DNA from: Halarsenatibacter silvermanii | GTDB lineage: Bacteria > Bacillota > Halanaerobiia > Halanaerobiales > Halarsenatibacteraceae | Assembly: GCF_900103135.1 (NCBI RefSeq) | Contig: NZ_FNGO01000011.1 | Location: 19,049-83,048, forward strand | Length of the DNA stretch: 64,000 nt | Direction: 5' to 3' | In this document: piece by piece, positions 35,109-44,087 of the stretch | Numbering within the stretch: the first letter of the stretch is position 1 | How the letters are laid out: every line of letters starts with the position of its first letter | The notes under the pieces: model-generated | Database searches by the model: none | What the model was told of the DNA's origin: nothing | What the model saw: only the letters and a program-made list of their open reading frames with translations | Made by a program: the position numbers and the translations under genes

Positions 35109-36038
35109 TTAAAAATCTGGCATGTCATCTATGGCATCTTTTTTCTGTTCGGGATCGGTGTGGGTATAAATTTGTGTTGCAGAAATATCCTGATGACCCA
35201 GCAGATCTTTTAAAACATTTAAATCCTTGGTTTCTTTGTATAGAGTAGTGGCAAAAGTGTGTCTTAACTTGTGAGGGGTTATTTTTTCCGAATTTCTCAG
35301 GCCGGCTTCCCGGGCATATTTTTTTACGGTGTGCTGAACGGTTCTAACACTGATTCTATTGCCACGGGCGGAGAGAAAAAGAGCTTTTTCAGCATCATCA
35401 TCCTTCTTTTTCATTTCCTCCCTATTATCCAGATATTCAATAATGGTTGTTATTACATCCTCATGCAGGGGAACAAACCTTTCCTTATTGCCCTTGCCGT
35501 AAAACTTTAGAGATTCGTCATCAAAATCAATATTTTCCAGGTCTAAATTAACCAGCTCAGAAACTCTCAATCCGGCATAAAGGAATATTTTGATTATGGC
35601 CAGATCCCTCAGTTTATACCTTGAGCTGGAATTTCTTACAGTCCGCAGATATTTCCGAGCCTGATTTGTCTTCATATAAATCGGTTCCGCTCTCCTTTCA
35701 GTTTTGCTCGTCTCTATATCTTCAGCAGGATTTTCCTCCAGATAGGAATTGCGGACCAGAAATTTAAAAAAAGAACGCAGGCTGAAAAGTTTCCGATTTC
35801 GGGTTACAGGTGAGTTTTCTTTTTCGATTACTATATCACCTAAAAATTCCGCCATATGAAATTTGTTTATCTTCGGAACTGCAAAATTATCGGAGAAATC
35901 ATAGTTTTCCTTCAGGTACTCTTTGAACAAATTTAAATCACTGGTGTATTCTTTGACGGTCAGACCAGAATAACTTTTTTCAACCAGCAGATGCCTGCGA
36001 AAACGATAGACGGCTGTTTCAAAGGTTACAGATTCCAT
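35109..36038 (-). CDS. Tyrosine recombinase, XerC/XerD-like
   Basis: A 309-residue site-specific recombinase with an N-terminal SAM-like DNA-binding domain and a C-terminal catalytic domain. Catalytic residues: Arg in YAGLRVSELVNL, Lys in GKGNKERFVP, HKLRHTF, the second His in LLGHQDI and the nucleophile Tyr in ATQIYTH. The length fits the chromosome dimer-resolving XerC/D pair rather than phage integrases, and no phage genes lie nearby, so it is probably a housekeeping Xer. Convergent with the protease gene. Confidence 0.88.
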   Translation of the reverse strand: MESVTFETAVYRFRRHLLVEKSYSGLTVKEYTSDLNLFKEYLKENYDFSDNFAVPKINKFHMAEFLGDIVIEKENSPVTRNRKLFSLRSFFKFLVRNSYLEENPAEDIETSKTERRAEPIYMKTNQARKYLRTVRNSSSRYKLRDLAIIKIFLYAGLRVSELVNLDLENIDFDDESLKFYGKGNKERFVPLHEDVITTIIEYLDNREEMKKKDDDAEKALFLSARGNRISVRTVQHTVKKYAREAGLRNSEKITPHKLRHTFATTLYKETKDLNVLKDLLGHQDISATQIYTHTDPEQKKDAIDDMPDF

Positions 36039-36285
36039 TTTTAATTACCTCCACAAGTATTTTTACATAAAAGTTTTGTTTTCTGCAAAAACCTGTACAT
36101 AATCAATTCATGATAGATTTGAAAAATCCTCCCTGTTCATATTTGGCATCAACTGTTAGGGAGAAGACAGATGATGTTTTACTTTTTTTATCATTATGTT
36201 ATTATGTCTGTAAAGATGCTTATTTTATTAGTCTTGTTCTTCTTTCCGGGTGTGTATCAAATTATGAATGCTGGAGGTGAAAAAC

Positions 36286-36534
36286 ATGTCCGAAAACCTG
36301 GAATTATTTTATATGCCTTACTGTCCTTTCTGCAAGAAGGTGACCAGATTTTTAAAGGAGAAAAATATCGAAGAAGAAGTAGAGCTCAAGAACATAAATA
36401 AAGATTCTGAGGCCCATGAAAAATTAAAAAAGACAGGAGGTGAGGATCAGGTTCCCTGTCTTTTTATAGATGGAGAGCCGATGTATGAATCGAATGACAT
36501 TATTGAATGGTTGAAAGAAAATAAAGTCGAATAA
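36286..36534 (+). CDS. Glutaredoxin-like thiol oxidoreductase
   Basis: An 82-residue thioredoxin-fold protein with the active site YCPFCKKV near residue 12, the cis-Pro in DQVPCLFIDG and a C-terminal NDIIEWLKENK. Start ATG 36286, 6 bases after GGAGGTG. No ribonucleotide reductase gene is close, so it may be a general glutaredoxin rather than NrdH. The 250 bp upstream, back to the recombinase start, holds no gene I can support. Confidence 0.88.
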   Translation: MSENLELFYMPYCPFCKKVTRFLKEKNIEEEVELKNINKDSEAHEKLKKTGGEDQVPCLFIDGEPMYESNDIIEWLKENKVE

Positions 36535-36644
36535 AAATACATTTTTCATCTTTTCTTTAAATTGCCTTTTGTACTTGATTAATTATCCGCTTTGTGTTAT
36601 TGTGTATTATAGCAAAATAATAAGATTTAGGAGGAATGTGTTTA

Positions 36645-36851
36645 ATGATTTATACTGGTAAGGTCAAATGGTTTGACACGAAAAAGGGTTTTGGTTTCAT
36701 CGAACGAGAGGGAGAAGAGGAAGATGTTTTTGTTCACTTTTCAGCAATTCAGGAAGAAGGCTTCAAAAATCTTGAGGACGGTCAGGAAGTAGAGTTTGAG
36801 ATCGTTGAAACTGATCGAGGTCCTCAAGCTGAGAACGTCGTTAAGGTTTAA
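36645..36851 (+). CDS. cspA: Cold shock protein
   Basis: A 68-residue single OB-fold RNA chaperone with both RNP motifs: KGFGFIE and DVFVHFSAI. The start is ATG 36645, 9 bases after AGGAGG; an ATG at 36636 directly abuts that site and would add MCL. The protein is acidic, like other proteins here. It is monocistronic and followed by a strong terminator. Confidence 0.94.
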   Translation: MIYTGKVKWFDTKKGFGFIEREGEEEDVFVHFSAIQEEGFKNLEDGQEVEFEIVETDRGPQAENVVKV

Positions 36852-36870
36852 ATAAACCGTAACGACTGAA

Positions 36871-36897
36871 AGCCCCGGCTTAGTCGCCGGGGTTTTT
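36871..36897 (+). terminator. Intrinsic terminator after the cold shock gene
   Basis: GC-rich 7-bp stem CCCCGGC / GCCGGGG with loop TTAGTC, then TTTTT. Confidence 0.88.
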
Positions 36898-36957
36898 GCT
36901 GTTTGATTATTTCATGGCCGCAAAGTAAATGAGGTTTTGAACTTCGGAGGTGATACT

Positions 36958-37545
36958 TTGTCAACTTTTGATTTTTCTGCTTTCGAAGAACTGGTGGAAA
37001 ATAACAGGTGCTGCAGAAGGTTTAAACAGGAAGATGGATTTTCCAGAGAGGAATTGAGTAAACTGGTTAATCTGGCGCGCAAGACATCTTCTGGTGCCAA
37101 CAGACAGCCCCTGAAGTACTATCTTGCCCGTGAGGAAGAGATGAATGAGAAGATCTTCTCTACTTTGAGCTGGGCTGGAGCTTTAAAAGAATGGGATGGG
37201 CCTGAAGAAGGAGAAAAGCCTTCAGGTTACATAGTTATGCTGGGAGATAAAGATATTGCCGAAAATTTTTACTGTGACCCGGGTATAGCAGCTCAAACAA
37301 TTCTGCTGGGAGCCAGAACTGCCGGAAGAGCGGGCTGCATATTTGCCGCTATAGATAAAGAAGAGCTGCGGGAAAAGTTAAATCTTGATGATCGTTTTGA
37401 AATTCTTTATGTGCTGGCACTGGGAACCCCGGACGAAGAAATAGAACTGGAAAAGATGGAAGGAAGCGACTTTAATTACTGGCGAGATGAAGACGATGTT
37501 CATCATGTTCCCAAACGCAGTCTGGAAGAAATTATAATAAATTAG
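36958..37545 (+). CDS. Nitroreductase family flavoprotein
   Basis: A 195-residue FMN-dependent oxidoreductase. Signs are the N-terminal NNRCCRRFKQEDGFS (RRSxR-like FMN phosphate site), KTSSGANRQPLKYYL, DPGIAAQTILLGARTAGRAGCI and a terminal ALGTPDEEIELE. Start TTG 36958, 5 to 6 bases after GGAGGTG; an upstream TTG in frame would include the ribosome site. Substrate unknown. Convergent with the topoisomerase A gene, separated by a bidirectional terminator. Confidence 0.87.
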   Translation: MSTFDFSAFEELVENNRCCRRFKQEDGFSREELSKLVNLARKTSSGANRQPLKYYLAREEEMNEKIFSTLSWAGALKEWDGPEEGEKPSGYIVMLGDKDIAENFYCDPGIAAQTILLGARTAGRAGCIFAAIDKEELREKLNLDDRFEILYVLALGTPDEEIELEKMEGSDFNYWRDEDDVHHVPKRSLEEIIIN

Positions 37546-37577
37546 GTTTGAATATCCTGCATATTTTAAGTTTTATA

Positions 37578-37618
37578 AAAGCCTGAGCGGAAGTTCTATT
37601 AACTTCTGCTCAGGCTTT
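37578..37618. terminator. Bidirectional terminator between nitroreductase and topoisomerase A genes
   Basis: An 18-bp stem (37578-37595 with 37601-37618, complete except for one G-U type pair) around a 5-base loop CTATT. AAA on the left and TTT on the right give T-rich exits in both directions. Confidence 0.85.
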
Positions 37619-37625
37619 GTTGATT

Positions 37626-40001
37626 TTAGATCTTTTTCTTTTTAAATAATTCCCTGGGAGCTCCTTCATAATCTTCGATAGGTTTGTGAGTCCGATTGAT
37701 GGGAATTTCGGCGAACCTGGGAAGATCATCGGAGGCCAGAAAGTAATGATTTTTTCTGTCATCTTTAATGATAATTTCATCATCTTCGCTGCATAGGACA
37801 CCGTCTTCAATCTCATAATTTTTATTGGAAAGCAGGTAACTTCCTTTACCGTAACGTTTTTGCTTTTCTATGCCGGAAATTTTTACTCTTCCCATCCTGC
37901 CTTCAGCAGTTAAAGCTATCAGATCGGATTCTGATCCAGCGATTAGACCGACTTTTACCCTATCGCCCTCTGCAAGCCTGATACCAATCATTCCCTTGGT
38001 ATTTCGGGAAGTAGGAGAGACTTCTCGGGAAGAAAATTTAATAGTTCTGCCTTTTTCGGAGACGAGCAATATATCATCATCGTTAGTAAGAGCACCTGCT
38101 TTTATCACTCTGTCCTGTTCGGAAAGATTAACTGCTTTTATTTTGCTCACAGAGCTTTTATATTCTTCTCCGCTGCTTATTTTTACCCTGCCTTTTTCAG
38201 TTATAATTACAATATGAGAGTTCTTAACCTGATCGTTCAGGGGAAGAACGTTTACAATGAATTCCTCGGGGGGGATTTTTAAGTATTCCGGCAGGGGATC
38301 ACCGGTCGACAGTCCGTGATGATCATTGATCTTGTGAGCTGGAAGACTATAACAGCTGCCGATTTGCGTGAAAAACAAAATTTCATCGAGAGAATTTAAT
38401 TTTAATATGTTTAAAATCTCATCTTCTTTGGCCGCTCTAATTTTATTTCTGCTGTCGGCCTTTTTCAATTTTTTCCTGAGCGAAAAACTGACGAAAACCT
38501 CTCTGTTTTTTATCAAATCCCGATGGTCAATCCTGGCCTGGCTGCTGTCTGAGATGATTTCAGTTTTTCTTTTGTCCCCGTATTTATCCTTGATCTCATT
38601 TAGCTCAGATATAATCTGGTCTCTTAACCTCTTTTCGCTGGAGATCAATTCTTTTAGATCTCTGATCTCATTCTTCAAATTTGCGAGCTGGTTCTTGATC
38701 TTCTTTCTTTCCATTCTGGCCAGACGATGTAACCGCATATTTAATATTGCATCGGCCTGAGTTTCGTTGATCTCCAGATTTTCGATAAGAGAGCTTTTAG
38801 CTTCTTTTCTCGATCCAGAATTACGGATCAGCTGTAAAATATAATCAAGATTGTCTATCGCGATTTTGAGCCCTCTTTTTATCTCGAGATCAGCTAGCTT
38901 TTCTTCCAGTTTAAATTCCGCTCTTTTTTTGACGACATTTTTTCGGAATGCATTAAAGTGCTGAATAATTTCTTTTAAGCTCATTACTTCCGGTTGATCA
39001 TTGTTTAAAGCAAGCATATTGATACGCTGTTTTTTCTGGAGATCGGTATATTTATAAAGCCTATTCTCCACGATTTCTGGATCAGCGTCATATTTCAACT
39101 CCAGCACGACCCTAAGTCCCTGCTTATCAGATTCATCTCTCACGGAAGTCACTTTCTGCAGCCTTTCTCTGTCTATCTCTTTATTTATTCCCTCTATAAG
39201 CCTTGTTTTATTGACCTGATAGGGTATTTCTGTGATAACGATCCTGCGTTTGTTATCTTCACTCTCCAGATGGATCCTCCCTCTATTTACCACCCGTCCC
39301 TGTCCTGTTCTGTATGCTTTTTTGATCTTTTCCGAGCCGATGATCTTCCCTCCGGTCGGGAAATCAGGTCCGGGAATAATTTCCTCCAGTTTTTCAGCAC
39401 TTAAATTTTCATTTTTGAGAAGAGCTATACTACCTTCGATTACCTCCTCAAGGTTATGGGGAGGAATATCCGTACTCATACCCACAGCTATACCGCTGGC
39501 TCCGTTAACCAGCAGATTTGGAAAAGCTGCCGGGAGGATGTCGGGTTCTTCGATAGTGCCATCAAAATTTTCCGAGAAAGGCACGGTATTATAGCTTAGA
39601 TCAGCCAGCATTTCTTCGGCCAGAGTGGTTAATTTGGCTTCGGTATATCTCATGGCCGCCGCGTTATCACCGTCGATAGAACCAAAATTTCCGTGTCCAT
39701 CGATAAGAGGATATCTCATGGCAAAAGGTTGAGCCATTCTCACCAGCGTATTGTAAAGAGCATTATCACCATGGGGATGAAATTTACCCAGCACTTCTCC
39801 TACAATTCTTGCTGACTTTTTATGAGTACCATCAGCTGATAATCCCAGTTCGTGACATCCATAAAGGATTCGACGGTGCACTGGCTTTAATCCGTCTCTC
39901 ACATCGGGCAAAGCTCTGCTGACAATTACACTGAGAGAATAATTGAGATATGCGTCTTTCATCTTCTCTTCGATCGATATAGGAGTAATTTTTTCACTCA
40001 T
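37626..40001 (-). CDS. parC: Type IIA DNA topoisomerase subunit A (ParC or GyrA)
   Basis: The breakage-rejoining subunit, about 791 residues. It has [21 protein letters not shown], the quinolone-pocket region [12 protein letters not shown], and the catalytic Tyr in [11 protein letters not shown], then a coiled-coil and a C-terminal beta-pinwheel. The GyrA-box position reads QKRYGKG instead of QRRGGKG, which favours ParC (topoisomerase IV) but does not prove it. Start ATG 40001, 10 bases after GAGGAGA; an ATG 9 bases upstream abuts the site. It is divergent from the B subunit gene. The 316-bp gap between them holds a MITE-like element and one promoter-like site. Confidence 0.88.
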   Translation of the reverse strand: MSEKITPISIEEKMKDAYLNYSLSVIVSRALPDVRDGLKPVHRRILYGCHELGLSADGTHKKSARIVGEVLGKFHPHGDNALYNTLVRMAQPFAMRYPLIDGHGNFGSIDGDNAAAMRYTEAKLTTLAEEMLADLSYNTVPFSENFDGTIEEPDILPAAFPNLLVNGASGIAVGMSTDIPPHNLEEVIEGSIALLKNENLSAEKLEEIIPGPDFPTGGKIIGSEKIKKAYRTGQGRVVNRGRIHLESEDNKRRIVITEIPYQVNKTRLIEGINKEIDRERLQKVTSVRDESDKQGLRVVLELKYDADPEIVENRLYKYTDLQKKQRINMLALNNDQPEVMSLKEIIQHFNAFRKNVVKKRAEFKLEEKLADLEIKRGLKIAIDNLDYILQLIRNSGSRKEAKSSLIENLEINETQADAILNMRLHRLARMERKKIKNQLANLKNEIRDLKELISSEKRLRDQIISELNEIKDKYGDKRKTEIISDSSQARIDHRDLIKNREVFVSFSLRKKLKKADSRNKIRAAKEDEILNILKLNSLDEILFFTQIGSCYSLPAHKINDHHGLSTGDPLPEYLKIPPEEFIVNVLPLNDQVKNSHIVIITEKGRVKISSGEEYKSSVSKIKAVNLSEQDRVIKAGALTNDDDILLVSEKGRTIKFSSREVSPTSRNTKGMIGIRLAEGDRVKVGLIAGSESDLIALTAEGRMGRVKISGIEKQKRYGKGSYLLSNKNYEIEDGVLCSEDDEIIIKDDRKNHYFLASDDLPRFAEIPINRTHKPIEDYEGAPRELFKKKKI

Positions 40002-40058
40002 ATTTTGCATTCTCCTCAATTCTATTTTTTAATATTTTGAGAACCATTTATAATTTAA

Positions 40059-40153
40059 GGATCTTCTTGTTATCAGTTGATAGATATCGTATAAGATCAC
40101 AATTAAATGAGTTTTTTGACACACCTATTCACCAGCTGAAGACAAGAAGATCC
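40059..40153 (+). mobile_element. MITE-like element, internally deleted copy (95 bp)
   Basis: Begins GGATCTTCTTGTTATCAG and ends in CTGAAGACAAGAAGATCC, and is flanked by perfect 8-bp direct repeats TAATTTAA (40051-40058, 40154-40161). Its left 42 bp and right 45 bp or so match the ends of the 324-bp copy at 28632, but the whole structured interior is missing. It sits between divergent topoisomerase genes. Confidence 0.88.
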
Positions 40154-40213
40154 TAATTTAAATTTGCAGCTGACTTAATACATTATACAATAGCTGATAA
40201 CCGAAGTGCAAGA

Positions 40214-40243
40214 TTGGCTAAATGCCGGGATATTTGATATAAT
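40214..40243 (+). promoter_or_regulatory. Candidate promoter for the topoisomerase B gene
   Basis: TTGGCT and TATAAT are separated by 18 bases, 75 bp upstream of the start codon. By-eye consensus match. Confidence 0.45.
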
Positions 40244-40317
40244 GCTTGACAGAGATTAAAAGATAAAGCATTGTAGCGACAAAAAATCACAGAAATGAAA
40301 GTTGGGTGAAGTTTTTT

Positions 40318-42231
40318 ATGAGCAGTGAAACCAAAAAAACCTACAGCGCCGAAAACATAGAAGTTCTGGAAGGTTTATCTGCTGTAAGAAAGCGTCCGGG
40401 TATGTACATAGGCAGCACTGGAAAAAAAGGGCTGCATCATCTTGTCTGGGAAGTTGTGGACAACAGCATCGATGAATATCTATCCGGGCATGGGGAAAAA
40501 GTCAGGGTCACCATAAATCAAGATGGCAGCGTCAGCGTAGAAGACAGCGGTCGGGGAATTCCGGCCGATGATTATAAGGATACAAATAAGCCGGCTCTGG
40601 AAGTGATAATGACCAACTTACATGCGGGTGGAAAATTCGACAATGAAAGTTATTCTTTTTCGGGAGGTCTTCACGGAGTTGGCGTTTCTGTAGTAAATGC
40701 TTTATCCAGGTGGCTGGAAATCGAAACCTGCTGGGAAGGAAACCTTTATTTCCAGCGTTATGAAAGAGGAGAAGCAGTTACCCGGCTGCTGGAGAAAGAC
40801 ACATGCAGCAATTCTGGAACCCGTATTACATTCATGCCCGATCCGGAAATTTTTACTGATGTTGAATTTCGCTATGAAACTCTGGCCAGCCGTCTCAAAG
40901 AGTCAGCATATTTGAACAGCGGTCTAAAACTAGTGCTCCGGGATCAGCGGGAAGGTGAGAATAAACAGGATTCTTTTTCCTTTTCCGGGGGATTGAAGCA
41001 GTTTGTCAGTTTTTTGAACAGACACCACGAACCCATTCACGAGAATATAATTTATCATGAACAGGAACTGGATGATTGTTATATGGAGCTGGCCCTTCAG
41101 TACAATGGTTCTTATACGACCAGAATTTATAGTTATGCCAACAATATCAAGACAGATGAAGGAGGTTACCATGTAACAGGATTTAAAACCGCCCTTACCA
41201 GAGCGGTTAACAAATTCGCCTCCAAAAATGACCTCTTAAATAAGAGCGATCCCTCGTTAAAAGGAGGGGATATAAGGGAGGGGCTGACGGCGGTTTTGAG
41301 TGTCAGGCTTGCCGAACCTCAGTTTGAAGGCCAGACAAAGAATAAACTCGGCAACAGCGGCATCAGAAGTGAGATAGAGTCGGCTGCCTATGATTTTCTG
41401 AAGGAATTTTTGGATTACAATCCGGAGATAGGCAAAAAAGTTGTCGAAAAGGCTTTGGCGGCTGTAAAGGCCAGGCAGGCATCCAAAAAAGCCAGAAAGC
41501 TGAATAAAAAGAAAGATGCTCTGAATAAAAATAATCTTCCGGTCAAGCTGGCAGATTGTTCGAGCAGAGATCCTCAAAAGAGCGAACTTTTCCTTGTTGA
41601 AGGAGATTCTGCCGGGGGATCTGCCAAACAGGGACGCGATAGAGAGTTTCAGGCTATTTTGCCGCTGAAGGGTAAGATTTTAAATGTCGAAAGAGCCCGA
41701 ATGGAAAAAATTCTCAACAACGATGAAGTGCTGGCGATCATAAAGACTCTGGGGACAAATATCGGAGATGAATTTGATATATCTGATTTGAGGTATAAAA
41801 AAGTTATTATAATGACCGATGCAGATGTTGACGGTGCGCATATAGAAACTTTAATCCTGACTCTATTTTACAGATATATGCGGGAAATAATAGAAAGAGG
41901 CCATGTATTTCTGGCCCGGCCGCCTCTTTACCAGATCAATGAATCCGGGAGCACAGAATATCTTTACAACGATCGGGAATTGAATGATTTCAGGGAGAAA
42001 AAAAGCAGCAGCAATTTTTCTTTACAGAGATATAAGGGGCTTGGTGAGATGAATCCATCACAGCTCTGGGAAACCACGATGGACCCGGAAAGCCGTCGGC
42101 TTATGAAAGTTGAAATTGAAGATGCTCTGGAAGCTGACGAATTATTCACACGACTTATGGGCAGTGATACCTCTTTGAGAAAAGAGTTTATTTTGAACAA
42201 TGCCAGCAGAGTTGATGAGCTGGACATATAG
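40318..42231 (+). CDS. parE: Type IIA DNA topoisomerase subunit B (ParE or GyrB)
   Basis: The ATPase subunit, about 637 residues. GHKL ATPase motifs are [16 protein letters not shown] and [15 protein letters not shown]; the transducer Lys loop is [11 protein letters not shown]; the TOPRIM domain has [17 protein letters not shown] and [11 protein letters not shown]; it ends with RYKGLGEMN. Start ATG 40318 follows GGGTG by 9 bases. Paired divergently with the A subunit, away from any dnaA/recF, which argues for topoisomerase IV rather than the origin-linked gyrase; the sequence itself does not separate them. Confidence 0.88.
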   Translation: MSSETKKTYSAENIEVLEGLSAVRKRPGMYIGSTGKKGLHHLVWEVVDNSIDEYLSGHGEKVRVTINQDGSVSVEDSGRGIPADDYKDTNKPALEVIMTNLHAGGKFDNESYSFSGGLHGVGVSVVNALSRWLEIETCWEGNLYFQRYERGEAVTRLLEKDTCSNSGTRITFMPDPEIFTDVEFRYETLASRLKESAYLNSGLKLVLRDQREGENKQDSFSFSGGLKQFVSFLNRHHEPIHENIIYHEQELDDCYMELALQYNGSYTTRIYSYANNIKTDEGGYHVTGFKTALTRAVNKFASKNDLLNKSDPSLKGGDIREGLTAVLSVRLAEPQFEGQTKNKLGNSGIRSEIESAAYDFLKEFLDYNPEIGKKVVEKALAAVKARQASKKARKLNKKKDALNKNNLPVKLADCSSRDPQKSELFLVEGDSAGGSAKQGRDREFQAILPLKGKILNVERARMEKILNNDEVLAIIKTLGTNIGDEFDISDLRYKKVIIMTDADVDGAHIETLILTLFYRYMREIIERGHVFLARPPLYQINESGSTEYLYNDRELNDFREKKSSSNFSLQRYKGLGEMNPSQLWETTMDPESRRLMKVEIEDALEADELFTRLMGSDTSLRKEFILNNASRVDELDI

Positions 42232-42234
42232 ATT

Positions 42235-42262
42235 TTGAAGTAAATAAATATTATGGTATAAT
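42235..42262 (+). promoter_or_regulatory. Candidate promoter for rubredoxin
   Basis: TTGAAG and a perfect TATAAT with a 16-base spacer, just after the topoisomerase B stop and 50 bp before the rubredoxin start. Confidence 0.45.
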
Positions 42263-42311
42263 TGTCGCAGGGATTAAAATTTTTAATCATCACAGGAAAG
42301 GAGGTTCTTCA

Positions 42312-42482
42312 TTGGAAAAATATCAATGTACTGTATGCATGTATATCTATGATCCGGAAGAAGGTGACCCCGACGGAACAGGGGGAGTCGAGATCGAACC
42401 AGGAACATCTTTTGAAGATATACCAGAACAATGGGTCTGCCCTGAGTGCGGTGTAGGAAAAGATCTGTTCGAAAAGTATTAA
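42312..42482 (+). CDS. Rubredoxin
   Basis: A 56-residue electron carrier with one iron held by four cysteines: CTVC near the N-terminus ([20 protein letters not shown]) and [14 protein letters not shown] at the end. The protein has the usual [16 protein letters not shown] block. It begins at TTG 42312, 7 bases after AAAGGAGG, and is short enough to be missed by a 60-residue cut-off. Rubredoxins serve oxygen and superoxide detoxification in anaerobes; no partner gene is adjacent. Confidence 0.95.
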   Translation: MEKYQCTVCMYIYDPEEGDPDGTGGVEIEPGTSFEDIPEQWVCPECGVGKDLFEKY

Positions 42483-42567
42483 TCTTGAGCAGCAGCTTTG
42501 ATCCTTTGAGTCTTTTAAAAAGTTAAGTCTGTGTTTGAAAATATTAAATTTATATTTTGAGATTGCA

Positions 42568-42600
42568 AAAGCCAGGGCCAGATCGGTCCTGGCTTTATCA
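42568..42600. terminator. Terminator after rubredoxin
   Basis: AAAGCCAGGG (42568-42577) pairs with TCCTGGCTTT (42587-42596) around a 9-base loop; A-rich on the left and TTT on the right, so it may work in both directions. The remaining 135 bp up to miaB holds no gene. Confidence 0.7.
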
Positions 42601-42735
42601 TATAGTAGCTTAGCCTGGCTTAATATGAGTCGAGTTAAGTGTTAAATTGAATTTATCCCCCTTATATAATACAATAAATAGGTGAACGATATATGCATAT
42701 GTCAGGTTGAGTTAGCGAGGTGTTTCTACTAAACC

Positions 42736-44067
42736 ATGAAGGCACGAAATTATCATGTAATAACTTACGGCTGTCAGATGAACGAACATGATTCTGAAAA
42801 AATCAGAGGTATGCTGGAAAGTATGGGTTACAATGAGGTAAAAAAAGCTGAAGAGGCTGATATTATAGTAATAAACACCTGTCTAATACGGGAAAATGCC
42901 GAATTGACAGTTTATGGAAAGGTTGGAGCGCTGAAAAAATTTAAAGAAGAAAATCCTGATCTGGTTCTGGCTGTTGGCGGCTGCATGATGCAGAAGGACA
43001 CCACGGCCAAAAAGTTGTACAACAAACACCCCGAAGTTGATATAATTTTTGGCACTCATAATCTGCCCCGACTGCCCTCCCTAATAGAGAATGTGAAAGA
43101 AGGAAATGATAAGATAATAGAAATTTCTGATGCCCCCCTGGAAGCTAATAAGGACTCGGAAACTCCCGTCAAGCGGGAAAGCGATATTAAGGCCTGGATA
43201 ACGGTAATAAGGGGCTGTGAAAATTACTGCAGTTACTGCGTTGTCCCGCATGTTAGAGGGCCGGAAAGAAGTCGGCCGGAAGCCCAGATATTAGAAGAGA
43301 TAAAAGGAGTCGTTTATAATGGCGTAAAAGAGGTTACTCTGCTGGGGCAGAATGTGAATGCTTACGGCAAAGATCTCGAGAAAGATAAGAATTTTGCTGA
43401 TCTGTTGAAAAAAGCTGCTGATATTAAAGGTCTGCAGCGGATAAGATATATGACTTCTCACCCCCGCGACTTTGATGAGCAAATGATAGAAGTAACGGCC
43501 GGCACCGATAAAATAAGCTCACATTACCACCTTCCTGTACAGTCCGGCAGCGATTCTGTGCTCAAAATGATGAATCGAGGGTATACCCGTGCGAATTATT
43601 TAAATCTGGTGGAAAAGATCAGGAGTCATGATCCAGCAGCAGCTATTACTACCGACATTATTGTCGGGTTTCCAGGAGAGAAAGAGAGCGATTTTCAAAA
43701 GACTATAGATCTGGTTGAAGAATGCAGATTTGATATGGCCTTTACGTTTGCTTACTCTGAAAGACCTGATACCCGAGCCCAGAAGATGGAAGATGATGTT
43801 GATCCTGAGGTCCGCCAGGAAAGGCTGCAGGAACTTATGGAAGTCCAGAATCGGATCAGCCAGGAAAAAAATCAAGAGCTGGTCGATGAAACTGTAGAAA
43901 TACTGGTCGAGGGTGAGAGCAGAAAAAATCCCGAAACTTTTGCCGGGAGAACAGAAACCAACAAACTCGTGATCATTCCTAAAGATGAAGGCTTGAGAGG
44001 AAAATTGATACCGGTTAAAATAAATGAAGCCGGCAGCTGGACACTTTATGGCGAACCTCTCATTTAA
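42736..44067 (+). CDS. miaB: tRNA-2-methylthio-N6-dimethylallyladenosine synthase MiaB
   Basis: MiaB adds the methylthio group to i6A37 in tRNA. N-terminal UPF0004 cysteines are in YGCQMNEHDS, NTCLIRENAE and GGCMMQKD; the radical SAM motif is RGCENYCSYCVVPHVRGPERSR; the last 65 residues are a TRAM domain. 443 residues, normal. GAGGTG lies about 14 bases before the ATG, rather far. First gene of a miaB-mutS-mutL-miaA-hfq block; MiaA makes its substrate. Confidence 0.95.
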   Translation: MKARNYHVITYGCQMNEHDSEKIRGMLESMGYNEVKKAEEADIIVINTCLIRENAELTVYGKVGALKKFKEENPDLVLAVGGCMMQKDTTAKKLYNKHPEVDIIFGTHNLPRLPSLIENVKEGNDKIIEISDAPLEANKDSETPVKRESDIKAWITVIRGCENYCSYCVVPHVRGPERSRPEAQILEEIKGVVYNGVKEVTLLGQNVNAYGKDLEKDKNFADLLKKAADIKGLQRIRYMTSHPRDFDEQMIEVTAGTDKISSHYHLPVQSGSDSVLKMMNRGYTRANYLNLVEKIRSHDPAAAITTDIIVGFPGEKESDFQKTIDLVEECRFDMAFTFAYSERPDTRAQKMEDDVDPEVRQERLQELMEVQNRISQEKNQELVDETVEILVEGESRKNPETFAGRTETNKLVIIPKDEGLRGKLIPVKINEAGSWTLYGEPLI

Positions 44068-44087
44068 AGGAATTTTGAGGTGATGAT

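Noticed and set aside
35109..36038. Integrase of a prophage or genomic island
   Set aside because: Length and motifs fit XerC/D, and no phage genes, attachment repeats or tRNA are nearby.
36171..36401. Small membrane protein upstream of glutaredoxin
   Set aside because: It overlaps most of the glutaredoxin gene in another frame and has no ribosome site; hydrophobicity comes from AT-rich intergenic sequence.
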